Below, piece after piece: positions 31,577 through 43,879 of a DNA stretch of 64,000 nucleotides (position 1 is its first letter; each line of letters begins with the position of its first letter). Position numbers and translations under genes: made by a program. Source of the DNA: Desmodesmus armatus (taxonomy: Eukaryota > Chlorophyta > Chlorophyceae > Sphaeropleales > Scenedesmaceae); contig VIIQ02000014.1 of NCBI GenBank assembly GCA_007449985.2, positions 1 to 64,000 of the forward strand, written 5' to 3'. The notes under the pieces were generated by a model. It ran no database searches, was not told the DNA's origin, and saw only the letters and a program-made list of their open reading frames with translations.

Positions 31577-32026
31577 CGCGCCTGGGTTTGGAGGCCATTG
31601 CACAACCCAACAGTCTGTTACAGTCGTATACAGTGACAGTTGCAGTAAATGGCTCAGCAACAGCTGAGCAACGTACAACGGAGCCAGAGGCTCATGGACA
31701 ATATGATCGCACGCATATATATCAAGTACCAACACCGTGTGACATGAGACATGTTAGAACCACATGTGACATGTCAGAAGCACATGTGACATGTCAGAAA
31801 CAGGCTGCCTGCAACTCAGCCTCAGGCTTGCAACACCCATGGCCCATGGGCCAGGCTGGCCAGCCACAGCCTGCCAGGCTCTTCTGCGTGTTCCAGAAGA
31901 ATACAACACAATGAAAAATAGTGCACAACAACGCAACATGTTGACACCAAGTGGTTGACAGACCCACTCAGTGCATGCTTGCGCCTATCTCAGCGCACAA
32001 GCCGCATGGGCCATGCCTCAAACCTG
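31577..32026. other. Intergenic, 3' side of the secreted-protein gene
   Basis: No gene recognised. It probably includes the 3' UTR of the minus-strand gene ending at 32027. A short direct repeat containing CACATGTGACATGTCAGAA lies at about 31760-31800. Confidence 0.4.
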
Positions 32027-32884
32027 TCACTTTTCACAGTTGATGCTGTAGAATGTCTGGCACTCTTCCTGCTTGCTGTCACAGACCTTCCCTGGACCTG
32101 TCGGGTTGCTTGCAGCCAATGAGACAGTGTCAAGCTTTGCAGCTGCACCATTGGCATCTGAAGTACCCGCCGGCCCATTCCAAGCCCAAGCTCCATGCGA
32201 GAAGCCATTGCGCACACAGAACGCCCTAGCTGCCTCCCTTCCGCACTCTTTCTTGCCGTCTTTAGTGATGGCGCACCAATCCAACGGCTTGCCATCCACC
32301 TTAGGGTTTGTAAACATCTTCTCGCGAATGCAGTAGACCATACCAAGGGCGGAGCAGGTCTTGCCGTCTTTCGCCTCACACTTCTCCATCACTCCTCCTG
32401 TGGTGTTCCAAACTGGGCGCGGCTGCCCATCCAGCATCAGTTGCATCGCCACGGTGGAAGTTGCTGGGACAGGGCCTGTGTAGCTAATCGCTTTGTCGTA
32501 GCCACTGCGTTGACAGTAGAGGGATGCTGCGATGAGGGGGTCGCAGTCTTTGGCTGGACCTGACACAGAGGGGCAGAAGTTGATGGACTGCCCCTGCAGG
32601 CACAAAAGAGACGAGACAAGGACCAATTGCAAGGCAAGCTTGTCAGTGTGGGTGATGATGTGAGGCTAAGTGAAGTGCACAGGACGGTATGCAGATGCCA
32701 CACCTTCACTTGGCAAAGCAGAGAGATGCACTACCATGTGATGTGCTTGCTGTGCATGAGTCAGGACCTCAGCACGGCCCATGAGTTGACTCACATAGTA
32801 CTTTGGAGAGAAGAAGTTGATAGCAGTAGTTGGAGGCAGCAAGGCCATCAGCACGAGCGCTGCACCAATCTGTAGCGTGTTCAT
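32027..32884 (-). CDS. Secreted protein with two six-cysteine modules
   Basis: Two exons: 32884-32795 (30 codons, donor GTGAGT) and 32593-32027 (acceptor CTGCAG), joined in phase 0 to give 218 residues. Residues 1-21 are a classic signal peptide (hydrophobic core, small residues before the cut). The mature part has two tandem modules with six cysteines each: module 1 has Cys in NFC, KDC, LYC, EKC, KTC and VYC; module 2 in DWC, KEC, AFC, KVC, EEC and NCE. Both share an alanine-rich helix followed by C-x2-x-GY/GF. I know this general layout from small secreted or cell-wall proteins of algae, but I do not recognise a named family. It may be disulfide-stabilised and extracellular; the function is unknown. 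Confidence 0.75.
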
Positions 32885-33500
32885 TTTGGGCCTGCCAATT
32901 GCTGTTGTCTGTGCGGCGAGGAGACTCTTTCGGGCGATGCTTGAGCGTACGGAGCTTGCACCGCGGGATTGATGGCTAACAAGATTGGGACGGACTCGCT
33001 TACATACTGAACGAAAATTCGTAACAGTTTTATGAAAGGCCTTGGCAGTTGAAGGCCACCACTTGCACGGTCACCACCATTCGAACGGCTTGTCGGAAGG
33101 TCGCTCCATGCACAGCTTCCGACGACCAAAGCTTGGACGGCTAAGTAGTACGCACGTTTTCCGTACCGTGTGATTTTGTCCACACAAAAAGCTACACACT
33201 TATAATGATTCGCTCGTTGATATGCGGGCAAGGCCAAGGAGGGGCGCAAAGTCCGTACCACCCAAGCGGTGGTGCTTGATTCATGAGCTGATTTCGTGAC
33301 TCTTCTATTGAAACCTGCAACCGCATGCAATGACGGGGGTGGGTGGTTGAGCTGGTAGCATCACTGAGTGATTGGGCCTCTTGATAGGGTGGCTGATGGT
33401 TTGCTTGCTGCTTTGCAAGTGCTGCAATCCATAGCAGCAGCGCTCAGGAGGCAGCAAAACTTTGTCAGACCAGAGGTTCTAAGTAGAAATTTCCACGAAG
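32885..33500. other. Upstream region of the secreted-protein gene
   Basis: No gene recognised. It contains the promoter side of the minus-strand secreted-protein gene. Its right end meets the beginning of the A copy of the segmental duplication. Confidence 0.35.
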
Positions 33501-33509
33501 CAGCCGCAG

Positions 33510-36456
33510 GGATTGCTGCTGGGTTGGCAGAGCAAGGGTCTCCAGTGGAGAAATGTGTTACTGACTACTGGACCAGTGCGTCCCTCAACCGACCGTCCTC
33601 GTCGCATGCATGTATGGGTTCTAGGGAAATGGCACTCCACACATGTAGCAAATGATACGGTCTGGGCTGGCATGCCGTGCAACATCCAGCTCCATGCATG
33701 GCATCCATCGTGTGGAAGGGCCTTAGTCTGCTGCCGAAAGCAAAAGCCACGAAACACACCCAAACACAAAGCCAACCTGCGCGCACCAGTACAGCAGTGA
33801 CGACACCGATGGCAGCGCACAACAAGAACAGCAACCCAATCCACACTGGCAGTACACACTGCCGCAGGGCCATCTCCATTCAGCATGCCCCTGCCACTGC
33901 CGCAGTGTCGGACAAGCATGTCTCAGGCTGCCATACAGCTGAATGCTGCGACATAGTCAAATTGCAATCAAGTCACGATGCAGACCACTCGAGAAACAAC
34001 CAGTGGTGTACCGTGGCCCACGTTTGTTGAACAAACTGAGCAGTACATGTGTGAGCGGCTAGATGGGGGTCTTGGGCCACCTAGGAAGTAGCGGCTCATG
34101 ACCTGTGCTGTGGTCTCTGCAATCAGGTTGGGTTCATGGCATCGCTGTTACAGCGAAGCCTGCCATCAATGCCCCATGATTTGAACCAAGCAACCAACCA
34201 AACAAACGAACACACAGGGGACCAGTACAACCGTATATGGCTGCAAAGCCCTTTGCCGTCAAGCGCATGTACTGGCAGTAGTACATGCTCAGCTTTTGCT
34301 GGACCACCCCAGCCTCCTCAGCACCTTTCTGTTGAGTGACCTCCCTTGCATCAGCTTTGACTAAGTATACGAGCAACCTTGCACTACGTTCCGTGCACAG
34401 GACGGGCAGTGAGATCCAGCATGAAGCAGTGCACCCCAAAAAAGAACGGTACAGAACTGCCACACAAGGCAAAGACCTTCTAGAACTCCGGGTATGTCAA
34501 TACGCCAACCGCCAAACGTGCCCTGTTGCTGGCACGTGAAGTGCGTCCAGTGCATACTGGAGAGCAAACCCCGTTCAGCCCAACCATTCAACCTTGCTGC
34601 CATTGTGCCACATGTGTCTGTGCCACGCGCGTCTGAGCAGAACAACTTGAGCAGGGAATAAACCCTGGCAGTGCTCGAAGCAAACCCTGGTGTGCATGTG
34701 TGACAAGTGAACCCGGACCCAGTGCTGCCTCGCAACCTGTGCTGCCAACAGCAGCCACTCGTGACAAGCTTTTGATGGTGGGGTTTGTCCAAACGGCCCC
34801 CTTCCGTACCGGTTGTGTCCATCCGTGGCTGGGTTCAGTTGCAACGTAGTTGCGTGAGAAACCCGTGTAACACCTTCATTCAGCAGCCACTCTCTCAGCA
34901 AAGCCCAATTCCCCACCAGAGAGAAGCCCATTCCACCAGCCGCTTGGCTTCACCAAGCGACCGCCCAAACACATTGACGACAACACATGCACAGCACAGC
35001 ACAGCACAGCACAGCACAGCACAGCACGACAAACTGAAAACACCATGCTGTGCACTGATGAAAACACCATGCTGTGCACTGATGAAAACACCATGCTGTG
35101 CACTGATGAAAACACCATGCATGCTGAAAACACCATGCATGCTGTGCACTGATCCTTGAACATTCGCACCATAGGAGACCAGCACTGTTAGCCCCTTGCA
35201 TGATGCAGCGCCAGCCATGGCCACAGCGCATGTCACAGCGCCAAACCCAGCACATACTAACCTGTAGCTAGCATGTCAATTGCCCACAACACCACCCGCA
35301 CACATGCAAACTTCACGCAAGATGCTGACTGAGCTCAGCATCCCGCACATTTGTGGTAAAAAACAACCCAAAGGTGCATCATGCGTTTTCCACAGCGCGC
35401 CGACACATGCATGCATACACACCCTGCACAGGGTGCCATGCGTCCTTTTCACCACACAACCTCATCCCTGTGACCATCGCAGCCCACAATGGCAGATGTG
35501 ACCTGTCAGCAGCATCCTGAACCATGACCAGGCCACGTGTATAACCATCACCACATACCCCACACCCACACCACACATCCGTGTCTGGCACAGGTGCAAA
35601 CCTGCAGCACACATCACGACACATGTTTCTTTCAACAACAGGCACACCCATGACACTATTTTGTTCCCCAACAGGATTGGTCACTCCCACTAGCTGAGGT
35701 GCACACGCACAACACCTAAATATCGCTGCTGCTCCCTATGCTGGTACACAAAGCACTGCAACATACGGGGGCACATCGACGGCTGAGGTTGCATGCACCC
35801 ACGGCTTGTCCACTGGCGCTGCCAGCAACACTGCTGCTGCAGCAGGTGTCTGATGAGTGCAGCTTGGCAAGTAGAGCAGTGCTGTGCGGCAGCAGGGCCT
35901 CAGGCTGTCAGGCTCAGCCTGAGGCCCTACAAGGGGCCATTGTAGGCCCCACCGGGGTGCAACACATGCAATGCCATCCTCCAACCGCATGGACACCAAC
36001 CCAACACCGCAGGCTTGGTTTGACCCCCCACATTACCGAACACAGGTGCGACATCTAGGATGCCATCCTCCATGATCCACAAGGGGCACAACCCCCGAAC
36101 TCTGCAAAACACAATTGTCCCCGTTTGGAAGATGCATGTGCAACACGTCACGTGAACCATCACCCAATTGTGCAACAAGGAGCAGCGCCATCTTGGCTGC
36201 TTAGTACCTCTTGAGACCGCCTTTCAAGCTGCTTGCAGCTGCAGCTTGCCAAGCTGATGCCAGTGGTGATTTACCACGTCGACCCACACGCTTGTAGCAT
36301 CGACCACGACGGCCGCTGCTGCTGCTCACTGAAGGCAGCGCATGGGGCACAAGTGACGATCATACAGGGCCGACAGCACCATCAGTGGAGACCGGGGCAC
36401 CCATTGGGCTTTGAGGTTGCTCCCTGCAGCACAGCAGCACAAGCCAACAGGCCAAC
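33510..36456 (-). other. Probable long 3' UTR of GLR-A
   Basis: The plus strand is A/C-rich here, that is, T/G-rich on the sense strand of the minus-strand channel gene, as in the other 3' regions of this window. The matching stretch of unit B (43880-46742) aligns without conserved reading frames, which argues against coding. Extent is inferred. Confidence 0.45.
34991..35152. repeat. Minisatellite in the GLR-A 3' side
   Basis: (ACAGC)n repeats at 34991-35027 are followed by three to five copies of a 24-bp unit (GAAAACACCATGCTGTGCAC plus GAT) with a shortened copy near 35110. No matching array is present in unit B. Confidence 0.85.
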
Positions 36457-39400
36457 TCAACTGCATGAGTACTGCCTTAGTGCTGAAATACCGAGCTGAC
36501 TTTGAGGGGGCCCATGCGCTGCCAGAGCACCAAGCAACAAATTCGCCAGGGGCCGTCTGCCAAAACCCCGGCGCAGGAAGCTGCAATCATAACTCATGGT
36601 GACCCAAATGCCAGCGCTCCACCCGCATGTCAGCACACGCAGCTTGCAGAGCCCTGCACGACACCCTCCATGTGACCCCCGCCCTGCAACATCGCACCTG
36701 AGTATGTTGTCGCCTTTCCGCTCTGCAAGCATCTTTGCAAACGCCGGTGACGTAGCAACAGGTCCCCACATCGCCCCCACGTCCATGCTGCCCTGCCGTC
36801 GAGCCGTCATAGGGATCATCATCCCTGCACCGGTGGTCTCATCATCATTCGCACATGAAGCCGTACTGGGCGCCTGTGATTCCGCCGTCACTGCTGAATG
36901 TGAAGCAGTGGCCTTGGGGCTAGACGCATGCCCCCAGAAGCTGCGCCAGCTACCAGTGCTGCTGTGTCCCGGCATCGAGCCCCCGTGCCCCGGGCTGGAG
37001 TGGTTTTCCCCGGGCATGGAGCCATATCCTGCCATAGAGCCATGTCCTGGCATTGAGCCACCTGCGCCTCCTTGCACTGACCACCTGTAGCCAAGAATTC
37101 ACAATCGATTGATGGTTTTGCTGGGTTCAGGACGGACCATGACAGCAATGGAAGCAGGAGAAACAACAGATGACTAACAAGCACGAACCATACAAAGCAA
37201 GTTTGCTGACCGCTGTTTAGGACTGCTGTTAGGACTGCCGGACACTGCTGAACACACACCTGAGTGTGCCCAGCCGCTTCAGGGTGTCCAGCTTGTTGCT
37301 TTTGGTGAGGTTGTATATAAGCGTCAGCAGGAAGCATGCGCCTGTGGTGATCAGGAGGATGAACCACAGGCCTGACACTGCAAGACGGGGCAGCAAATGG
37401 AGCAGGACATTGGCAGCAAACGGAGGACATTGGCAGCAACAAATGGAGCACGAGAGGAGTGCAGGGAGGGTTGCTCAGCATGCAGGACAGACGCAAAGTT
37501 CAATCTGAAACACTCCACGCGCATGGTGTGTACATGTGCTGATTGTGTGTTGCAGAACGACCCCTGGCTGGACAAGCAAAAGCAGACGGAAGCCGCTATA
37601 TTGACCCATTTTAGTAGAGAATCAAGCCAACTCCTGTGCAGTCTTGATATTCGTCTTGCACAACTGCAGGCAATGCGTACAGTGGCTACGTGCATGCATG
37701 GTGACGCACACAATGCACTACACGACCTGACACTGCCGCAGCAGCAGGAGAGAAGCACACCACGGCGTGGCCACCAGCATCCCGCTTTGCAAGCCTACCT
37801 TGCTCCAGCTCAATTGTTTCCCGCTTCCATGGCCACCATGGTCGCTGCCGAAGCACTTGGATGTACCGCCTGTCTTGATGTACACACTCTCCAACATGTC
37901 AAGGGCACCTTGGTACGTCTGCAAGGCGGTAGTGTTTGGGAACATCCAACAATCACAGCGTCATGGATAACACAATTCAGTTCTGGATTCAAATGGTCCA
38001 TAGGGGGTGCCCTTCCAACCTTTGTAGACGCCAGGTTGACAAAGCTTCCACAGATTTCACCACTGGACTGAGTCCAGTAGAACTGGCTATTGCTCTGGCG
38101 AGTCCGCAGGCATCCAACATACACGTCAACTGTCCGTCCCGAAATGCCGCTCGCCACCCTTTCATCCAATACAAAAATGCGGCAGACTTGTGCCACGCTG
38201 AGGACGCACCTGAAGCTTGACGATGCTGAGCGAGAAGTCGTGAACAAAGGAGGTGTTTGCAGCAGGCGGGAAGGCAAGCGCCACGCTGAACGTCTCGAAC
38301 GTGTCGCCTACGAGAAACAGGTCGCATGCTTCGTTTTGACCTGTGATGTACTCCAGCACCGGCGAGTCCAATATCAGAGCGGTGTAGCTGCCGTCGCGAA
38401 GGGAAGCGACCATTTTGTCCAGGTCCTGTTCGTTGTCCCTGCAGCCAAACGCGGCCCACGCAGTCCCATGCAACACGTGGCTGGCTGAATCAGCGCGGCC
38501 AGACGGCTGTTCAATGCCCTTTGGGGTGCTAGCGCGTATGTCCAGTCTGGACGTGCCATTCTTTTGCCCTTGACTGAAGCAAGGCTGGCCTGGGCATGGC
38601 ACGTACACAGCCCTCCTCACTGCGGCACGATGCCACTGAATCACGACCCGATATAATCCAACTAGGGCCTGGGCATGGCAGTGCTTGCAGATGCTGTCCT
38701 TACACGTCTGGACTTTGATGATCCCCATACACTGGGTTGCGATAAAGAATAAGCACCCATAGTTGACCTGCCTTCGACACCCCTCTCTCCCCCACAACCC
38801 AAGCAGACGCATATGCTCACCAAGGCTTGCCATCTGCCTTGATCTGCTGGTTCGATGCCAGCTGTGGCACGTAATTGCTCCTGCAAGCATAGGACAAGCA
38901 CAATCGTGAGCGGATTTACCAGCGGTTTCAACAGCTCCGACTTTCCATCACACGCACTGAAAAACACCTGAACAACCCTGCACTGTCCAGCTCCACATCA
39001 TGCCCGTGCGCAATCAGTGCAGTGGCTGCATGTTATACTCCCAGCATCCGAGGTCCCAGTGGAGGCGAATGGCGCTGTAGTTTGCACCACTGCTGACGCC
39101 AGTGTAGGCCTGTCGACGCAGCGCTGTCAGCTGGCTGTGTTGATGCAACTTTACTACAAAGGGGCGCACCAGGTGAGTGTCTTGTAGGGGCTCCTGTCAG
39201 CAAGGTCATGCTCGCTGTGGACCTGCCGCACGCAGTGACACAAGGTGGCAGTGTATAGCTTGCACACATAAGCTCACACGCGCGCGCGTACGCGTTCTCC
39301 CACGCAGGCACCTACTAGCGCGCGCTGAAAACTGTTTCCTAGGAGACCTTATATGATGCGGCTGCACACAGCGGACCAATGACGGTCACCTGGCGCTGCT

Positions 39401-39571
39401 AAGATGCTGCTAACGCATGTGCGCGGCAAACGTGAAGAGCGGGGTGTTACCAAGCTCATGTGGCTTGTATAAGTACACGACCCAGCCTGTACCAGTGCAT
39501 GATGCAGCGGTCCCAGTCGACCTTCTGGCTGTACACTTACACTAGCATGTCAGCTGTACATGTAGCATGTA

Positions 39572-39606
39572 GCTGAAGAGACCTGTGGCAGGGTCGAAAC
39601 CGGTCT
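39572..39606 (+). ncRNA. Hammerhead-like core (tentative)
   Basis: Within GLR-A intron 8, on the plus strand, CTGAAGA at 39573-39579 is followed by GACC...GGTC (a 4-bp stem), then GAAA at 39596-39599 and a palindromic ACCGGTC. These are the conserved parts of a hammerhead ribozyme with a minimal stem III, as in dimer-acting forms of Penelope-like elements. I could not find a paired stem I, so this may be a decayed or chance match. Confidence 0.2.
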
Positions 39607-40924
39607 CGGGAGCCGTGTTGTAATCAACTATCGGATGTAGCATGTGCACTGGAATAAGACGTGACATGCCTTGCTGCCACCTCCGCCAACACTACAAGAC
39701 TGTCAAACAGGTGCAGGACAGGTGGCTTACCGGGTGCACCAGCGCTGCAGCTGTCAGCTGACTAGCCGCCCTGGCAGTGTACCTGGACAGCAGCGACAAA
39801 AAATGTCGGGGTCATGTCATCACTGTAAACGTCTGTGGCTGTTGGCTGCGTTGAGTGAGCTACTTGCCTTCCTTTCACGAAAATCACGCATGAATGTGTC
39901 GCACACTGCACCCGGTTTTTTTGTGACAAAAAAACGATGTGGAGCGTATTTCTGGCATGCCTTATAGTTATGCATAACGCGTCACGAACACATTGCGACT
40001 GAGCATGCTCAGTCGCCAGATGCGCATTGAGAGAAGACAGATGTATCAGATGTATCAGATGTATGTTTACAGATGTATGTGGGGCCACTCACGAAGGGTG
40101 GTACTCACATGGACATCATGACCAGCACTAGAAAGCCATAGCCCAGGATCTGCAGGAAGCACGACGCATGCGGCAGACTGGCGTGCGTGACAGCAACAAC
40201 GCCTAATCTGAATGCACGAGAGGCTGACACATGCTCTCTGAGCATCACTCCAGTTAGAAGGGCACCATGCATGCATGCAGGGCCTGATGTGTGTCTGCAG
40301 GCCTGTACTTGAGTTCCAGGGAACACACAGAGGGCTTGTGCTGCTTGAGTGCAGCTGGCTGCAGGTGGGTGCAGTGTACCCAGTATGTTTGTTGGGTGAT
40401 CTCGATCGCCCTCACACCTGACCTGAAAACCTGGGATACGACAGGCCCTTCGGGGCACCCTCATAAGCCCCTGGCTCGCTGGCTAGTGCCGAGGTTGGGA
40501 CTCTGTCCCCAATTACTGTACTGTACTTTACTGTACTGTTTGGCTGGCGGATTAGGTGTAGCTGGCACAACTGTGTATGAAACTCACCACTACTCTGCTG
40601 GCATCAGCCCCGGGGTCTCCCACATATGGCACTACGTGCGCCACCTTGCACAAGGAGTACCACTCCCATGACTGCCAGTCTGCGGGGAAATGACAGTAGC
40701 AACACACCGGCAACGTGGGAGGGGAAACAGCAACAGCAAATACAGCGTCGCAATGGTTACGCTTCCACCGCTGCCATTGGTGTGATGAAGTTGCGGTAGC
40801 AGCGCATGCGCAGGGTGCAGGCAGACGCGTGGATCCAGGACCCAATTATACCACAACAATACCATGTCCACTATTCATAGCACCTGGTCTGCTGACAACA
40901 CGGATCTATCCTCTGACTCCGCTG

Positions 40925-41573
40925 CACAGCACACACCTCCTGCCCGCTTGTAGGTCTCGTTGGCTTAGGGTGTTGGTTGTATTGGTGTTGCCAAGCTAGC
41001 CTGTTCATCAGCTGTAACTGCCACGCCCCTAGCACGGCGCTGCACAGCACGCACCTCCTGCACGTTTGTAGGTTTCATCAGCTTAGGGTGTTGGGTGGGT
41101 TGGTGTTGCTAGGCTAGCCTGTTCAATCAGCTGTAACTGCCACGCCCCTAGTACGGCGCTGCACAGCACGCACCTCCTGCACGTTTGTACGTTTCGTTGG
41201 CCCACTCCAGTGCACCCACAATGAGGCCCAAGCCAATGGTGGTGCCAAGAAGCAGCAACCAAACCTGCGCGGGCGCAGCAGACAGCGACAGCCCTAACGA
41301 CTGCAGCGTAGATGTTACTGCAAGCTTTACTACATGCTGTTCTGTTGCTATTGGCCCACTCCTGTGCAGCCACAATGAGGCCCAAGCCAATGGTGGTGCC
41401 CAGAAGCAAGAGCCAAACCTGCGCGGGCGCAGCAGACAGCGACAGCCCTCACGTTTGCAGCGTAGATGTTACTACACGTTATACTACATGCTGTACTGTT
41501 GCTATTGGCCCACTCCAGTGCGGCCACAATGAGGCCCAAGCCTATGGTGGTGCCGAGAAGCAGGAGCCAAACC
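40925..41573 (-). repeat. Ghost array of the GLR-A M1 exon
   Basis: The exon coding for M1 is real at 41264-41174. Two upstream copies starting at 41572 and 41418 repeat the acceptor and the codons for the membrane helix (WLLLLGTTIGLGLI), then lose homology after EWAN and have no good donor. Two downstream copies, near 41050-41090 and 40930-40970, repeat only the end of the exon (ETYKRAG) with its donor. A related donor-side ghost lies near 50548-50585 in GLR-B. Confidence 0.8.
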
Positions 41574-43879
41574 TGTGCGGGCGCAGCAGACAGCAACAGT
41601 CCTCACACCAGGCAAGTACTACATCAACAAGACAATACTATTACTGTTGCTGTTCCATGGTTCAGGGACCACATGAATACTTTGTAGGCAGCCAACAAGG
41701 GCCTGGGATGTATAGGTGAAACATCCATCATGAGCTCAGCCGTACTACTGGCAGTCAACATGTGATTGGCATAGTTGAAATGGGACAACCGCTCAACAGG
41801 CGACAGTCTTCCACGCCTAACAGGTGACTGTCTAGTAGAGAAACAAAGGTGTGATAGCAGATCATCAGCCGCTTTCCCCGGCGTGTGTGGTCGTCCTGTG
41901 GCACTGCAGCCCGCCTGCTGGGTGTTGCGTACCTGAGCTGAGAAGATGTCTGCAAAAGCCCAGGTGCTTCCTGTCTGCAGGTGTGCTGAGATCATCACAC
42001 GCAGGCCGCTCTTGTACGTGGGCCATGAGAACTTCAGGCCGGCTGCCAGGTTCTCTGAGGACATCTCAGCGCCTGCATGCAGTGCAGTTGATTGTAACTG
42101 TGCCACGTGCATTGATTTTGTTCAAAGACAGCCAGTCAAAGCACTAAGAATGACTTGCCCAGCTGCAACAGCTGCTGCTTGCCAGCACGCCTTCCAACTG
42201 CATGGCAGCAGTCTCTCCAGAACCGCTGAATGATGAACCCTGACCATTGCGACGTCAACACCACCTGCAGCTATGGCTCACCTGATGCTGACAGGGTGCA
42301 GTTTCCCGCCGGATCGTTGAGGTCTGCCATCATGGCACTGTGGTCCATGCAGGTGAAGGAGTAGTCACCCTCCGCCCAGCCAACCTGCAGGAAACCTCAA
42401 TAATTCAGGGGCCGCATGCAGCTGCTGGCGCCTGTCACTGGGCTTTGGGCCCCTGCGTACTACGAAGTGTCAAGGGGTATGTCGCTGAGACATGATGCTA
42501 GAGATGGTATCATACCATGATGGCGTCAGGAGCTTGCGCACATACTGTGTAGGGTCTAGAAGGTTTCAAACAAATGCACATACAGTGTGTAGGGTCCTAG
42601 AAGGGTCCTGTGGTCTGCAGGGCTGCTGCTATCTGAAGCTGCGCTGCAGCGGGAGTGCTGTGGTCTGGGCTCACCTCTTTGGCCAGCATACGGAACAGCT
42701 CCACCTGGTAACCTGCATGATGCAGGCACCATACAACGTCTGTGAGTTTAGATGTCTTAGCGCAGCACGTCGTGTGGTGGTGCGCCTTCTTAGCATGCCG
42801 CTTGGCGGCGCAGGTGCAGCTGGATATTGTTGTTGGGTGGAGTGGATCCCCTGCAACGGCTGCATCATGCTGATGGTAGACGACTAGTCTATGCAACATG
42901 GCCCACACATACGTACATGGGTATGGAAGTACAGTGCTGCAAGGTGGCTTTGCTATGCTCACCCCCAAGCAACACTGGGAATGTTTACAGGCGAATCACC
43001 AACAGTGCATCTCCTGCGGCAGGGCGGATGTTGTGCACCTAGCCTAGCGCACCTTTCCACTCGGATGGGTCTGTGTCAGGGGAGCAGTGCACCATAGGCA
43101 CCCAGGCAGACATGCAAACCAGGTATGGCTTCTGGAAACGCAGCGGGTTTTCTGGCACTGCTCTGCTCGCTGCTGCTGGTGCTGATGTAGATCTCACGAC
43201 AGGCAGTGCTGCTGCTGCTGTGTTGCCCTGCTGCAGTTGCTGTGCTGAACAGAGGCCTGTTGTGTCCTTCTGTGCTGCTGTCGAGCAGTCCAATCCAGTC
43301 CAGGCTTGTTCATCATGATCAGCGCTGGGCATTGCTGTTGCTGATCGTTGCATGTCAGCATATGTGGGGTTGACAACGTAGCCATTCAAGAGCCCAGCAG
43401 CTGACCTCTGGCACAGCAACAACAGCAGCAAGCACACGACTGCATACTGCTGGTGCATTGTTCCTTCAATAGCCCTGAAAGCAACGAGGAAGTGCTGCAC
43501 ATGTGCTGCACATGTGCTGCACATGTGCGTGCCAGTCAGCAACTGACTGCTGGATTCAAACATATGTCAGCGAAAACGTTCACAAAAGCAGCAAACGTGA
43601 AACCAGCTGAAGTTTGAAGTCAGGGAGTTTGTACTGCTTGATCATAAACACGTTTGACCGCGATAACATAATTGACTTGGCTGGAGGAACCGCTGTGACG
43701 TAGGACGTAGGCACAGAGATGATCTTGAGTATTCATGACGCGTACGGCCTTTGAAGTGCGTGAAGCAGCGTAGTTTGCGCTGTTGGGACAGGTGTACAAG
43801 AAAGCCTTCTCAAGATCATGATGGTCCATGAATTCCTTGCATCTCAAAGTGTGCGGAGGTCACCAACACTGCGCGAACG

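Larger units (their letters stand above)
36457..43458 (-). pseudogene. GLR-A: ionotropic glutamate-receptor-like channel, frameshifted
   Basis: Exons (minus strand): 43458-43053, 42712-42675, 42384-42282, 42072-41933, 41264-41174, 40679-40588, 40149-40109, 39782-39731, 39222-39170, 38880-38821, 38438-38210, 37918-37799, 37377-37260, 37084-36457. It has a signal peptide, ligand-binding half S1 (PYLVC.SAW, QVELFRMLAKE), M1 (WLLLLGTTIGLGLIV), pore loop, M3 ending MYTARAASQLTAAALV (the SYTANLAAF-like segment), S2 (LILDSPVLEY, DLFLVGDTF) and M4 (SGLWFILLITTG). Exon 12 is 120 nt against 121 in GLR-B and GLR-C: one base is missing near 37815, and reading on gives a stop a few codons into exon 13. 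The product would lack M4 and the Gly-Met-rich tail, hence pseudogene, unless it is an assembly error. Confidence 0.8.

Noticed and set aside
32600..32632. Start of the secreted protein at an internal MQLVLVSSLLC
   Set aside because: This lies in the intron; the upstream exon from 32884 gives a better signal peptide and a clean GT-AG join.
34134..34472. Minus-strand frame with a counterpart at 44330-44902
   Set aside because: The two copies align as DNA, but their reading frames are not conserved, so this is shared 3' UTR rather than coding sequence.
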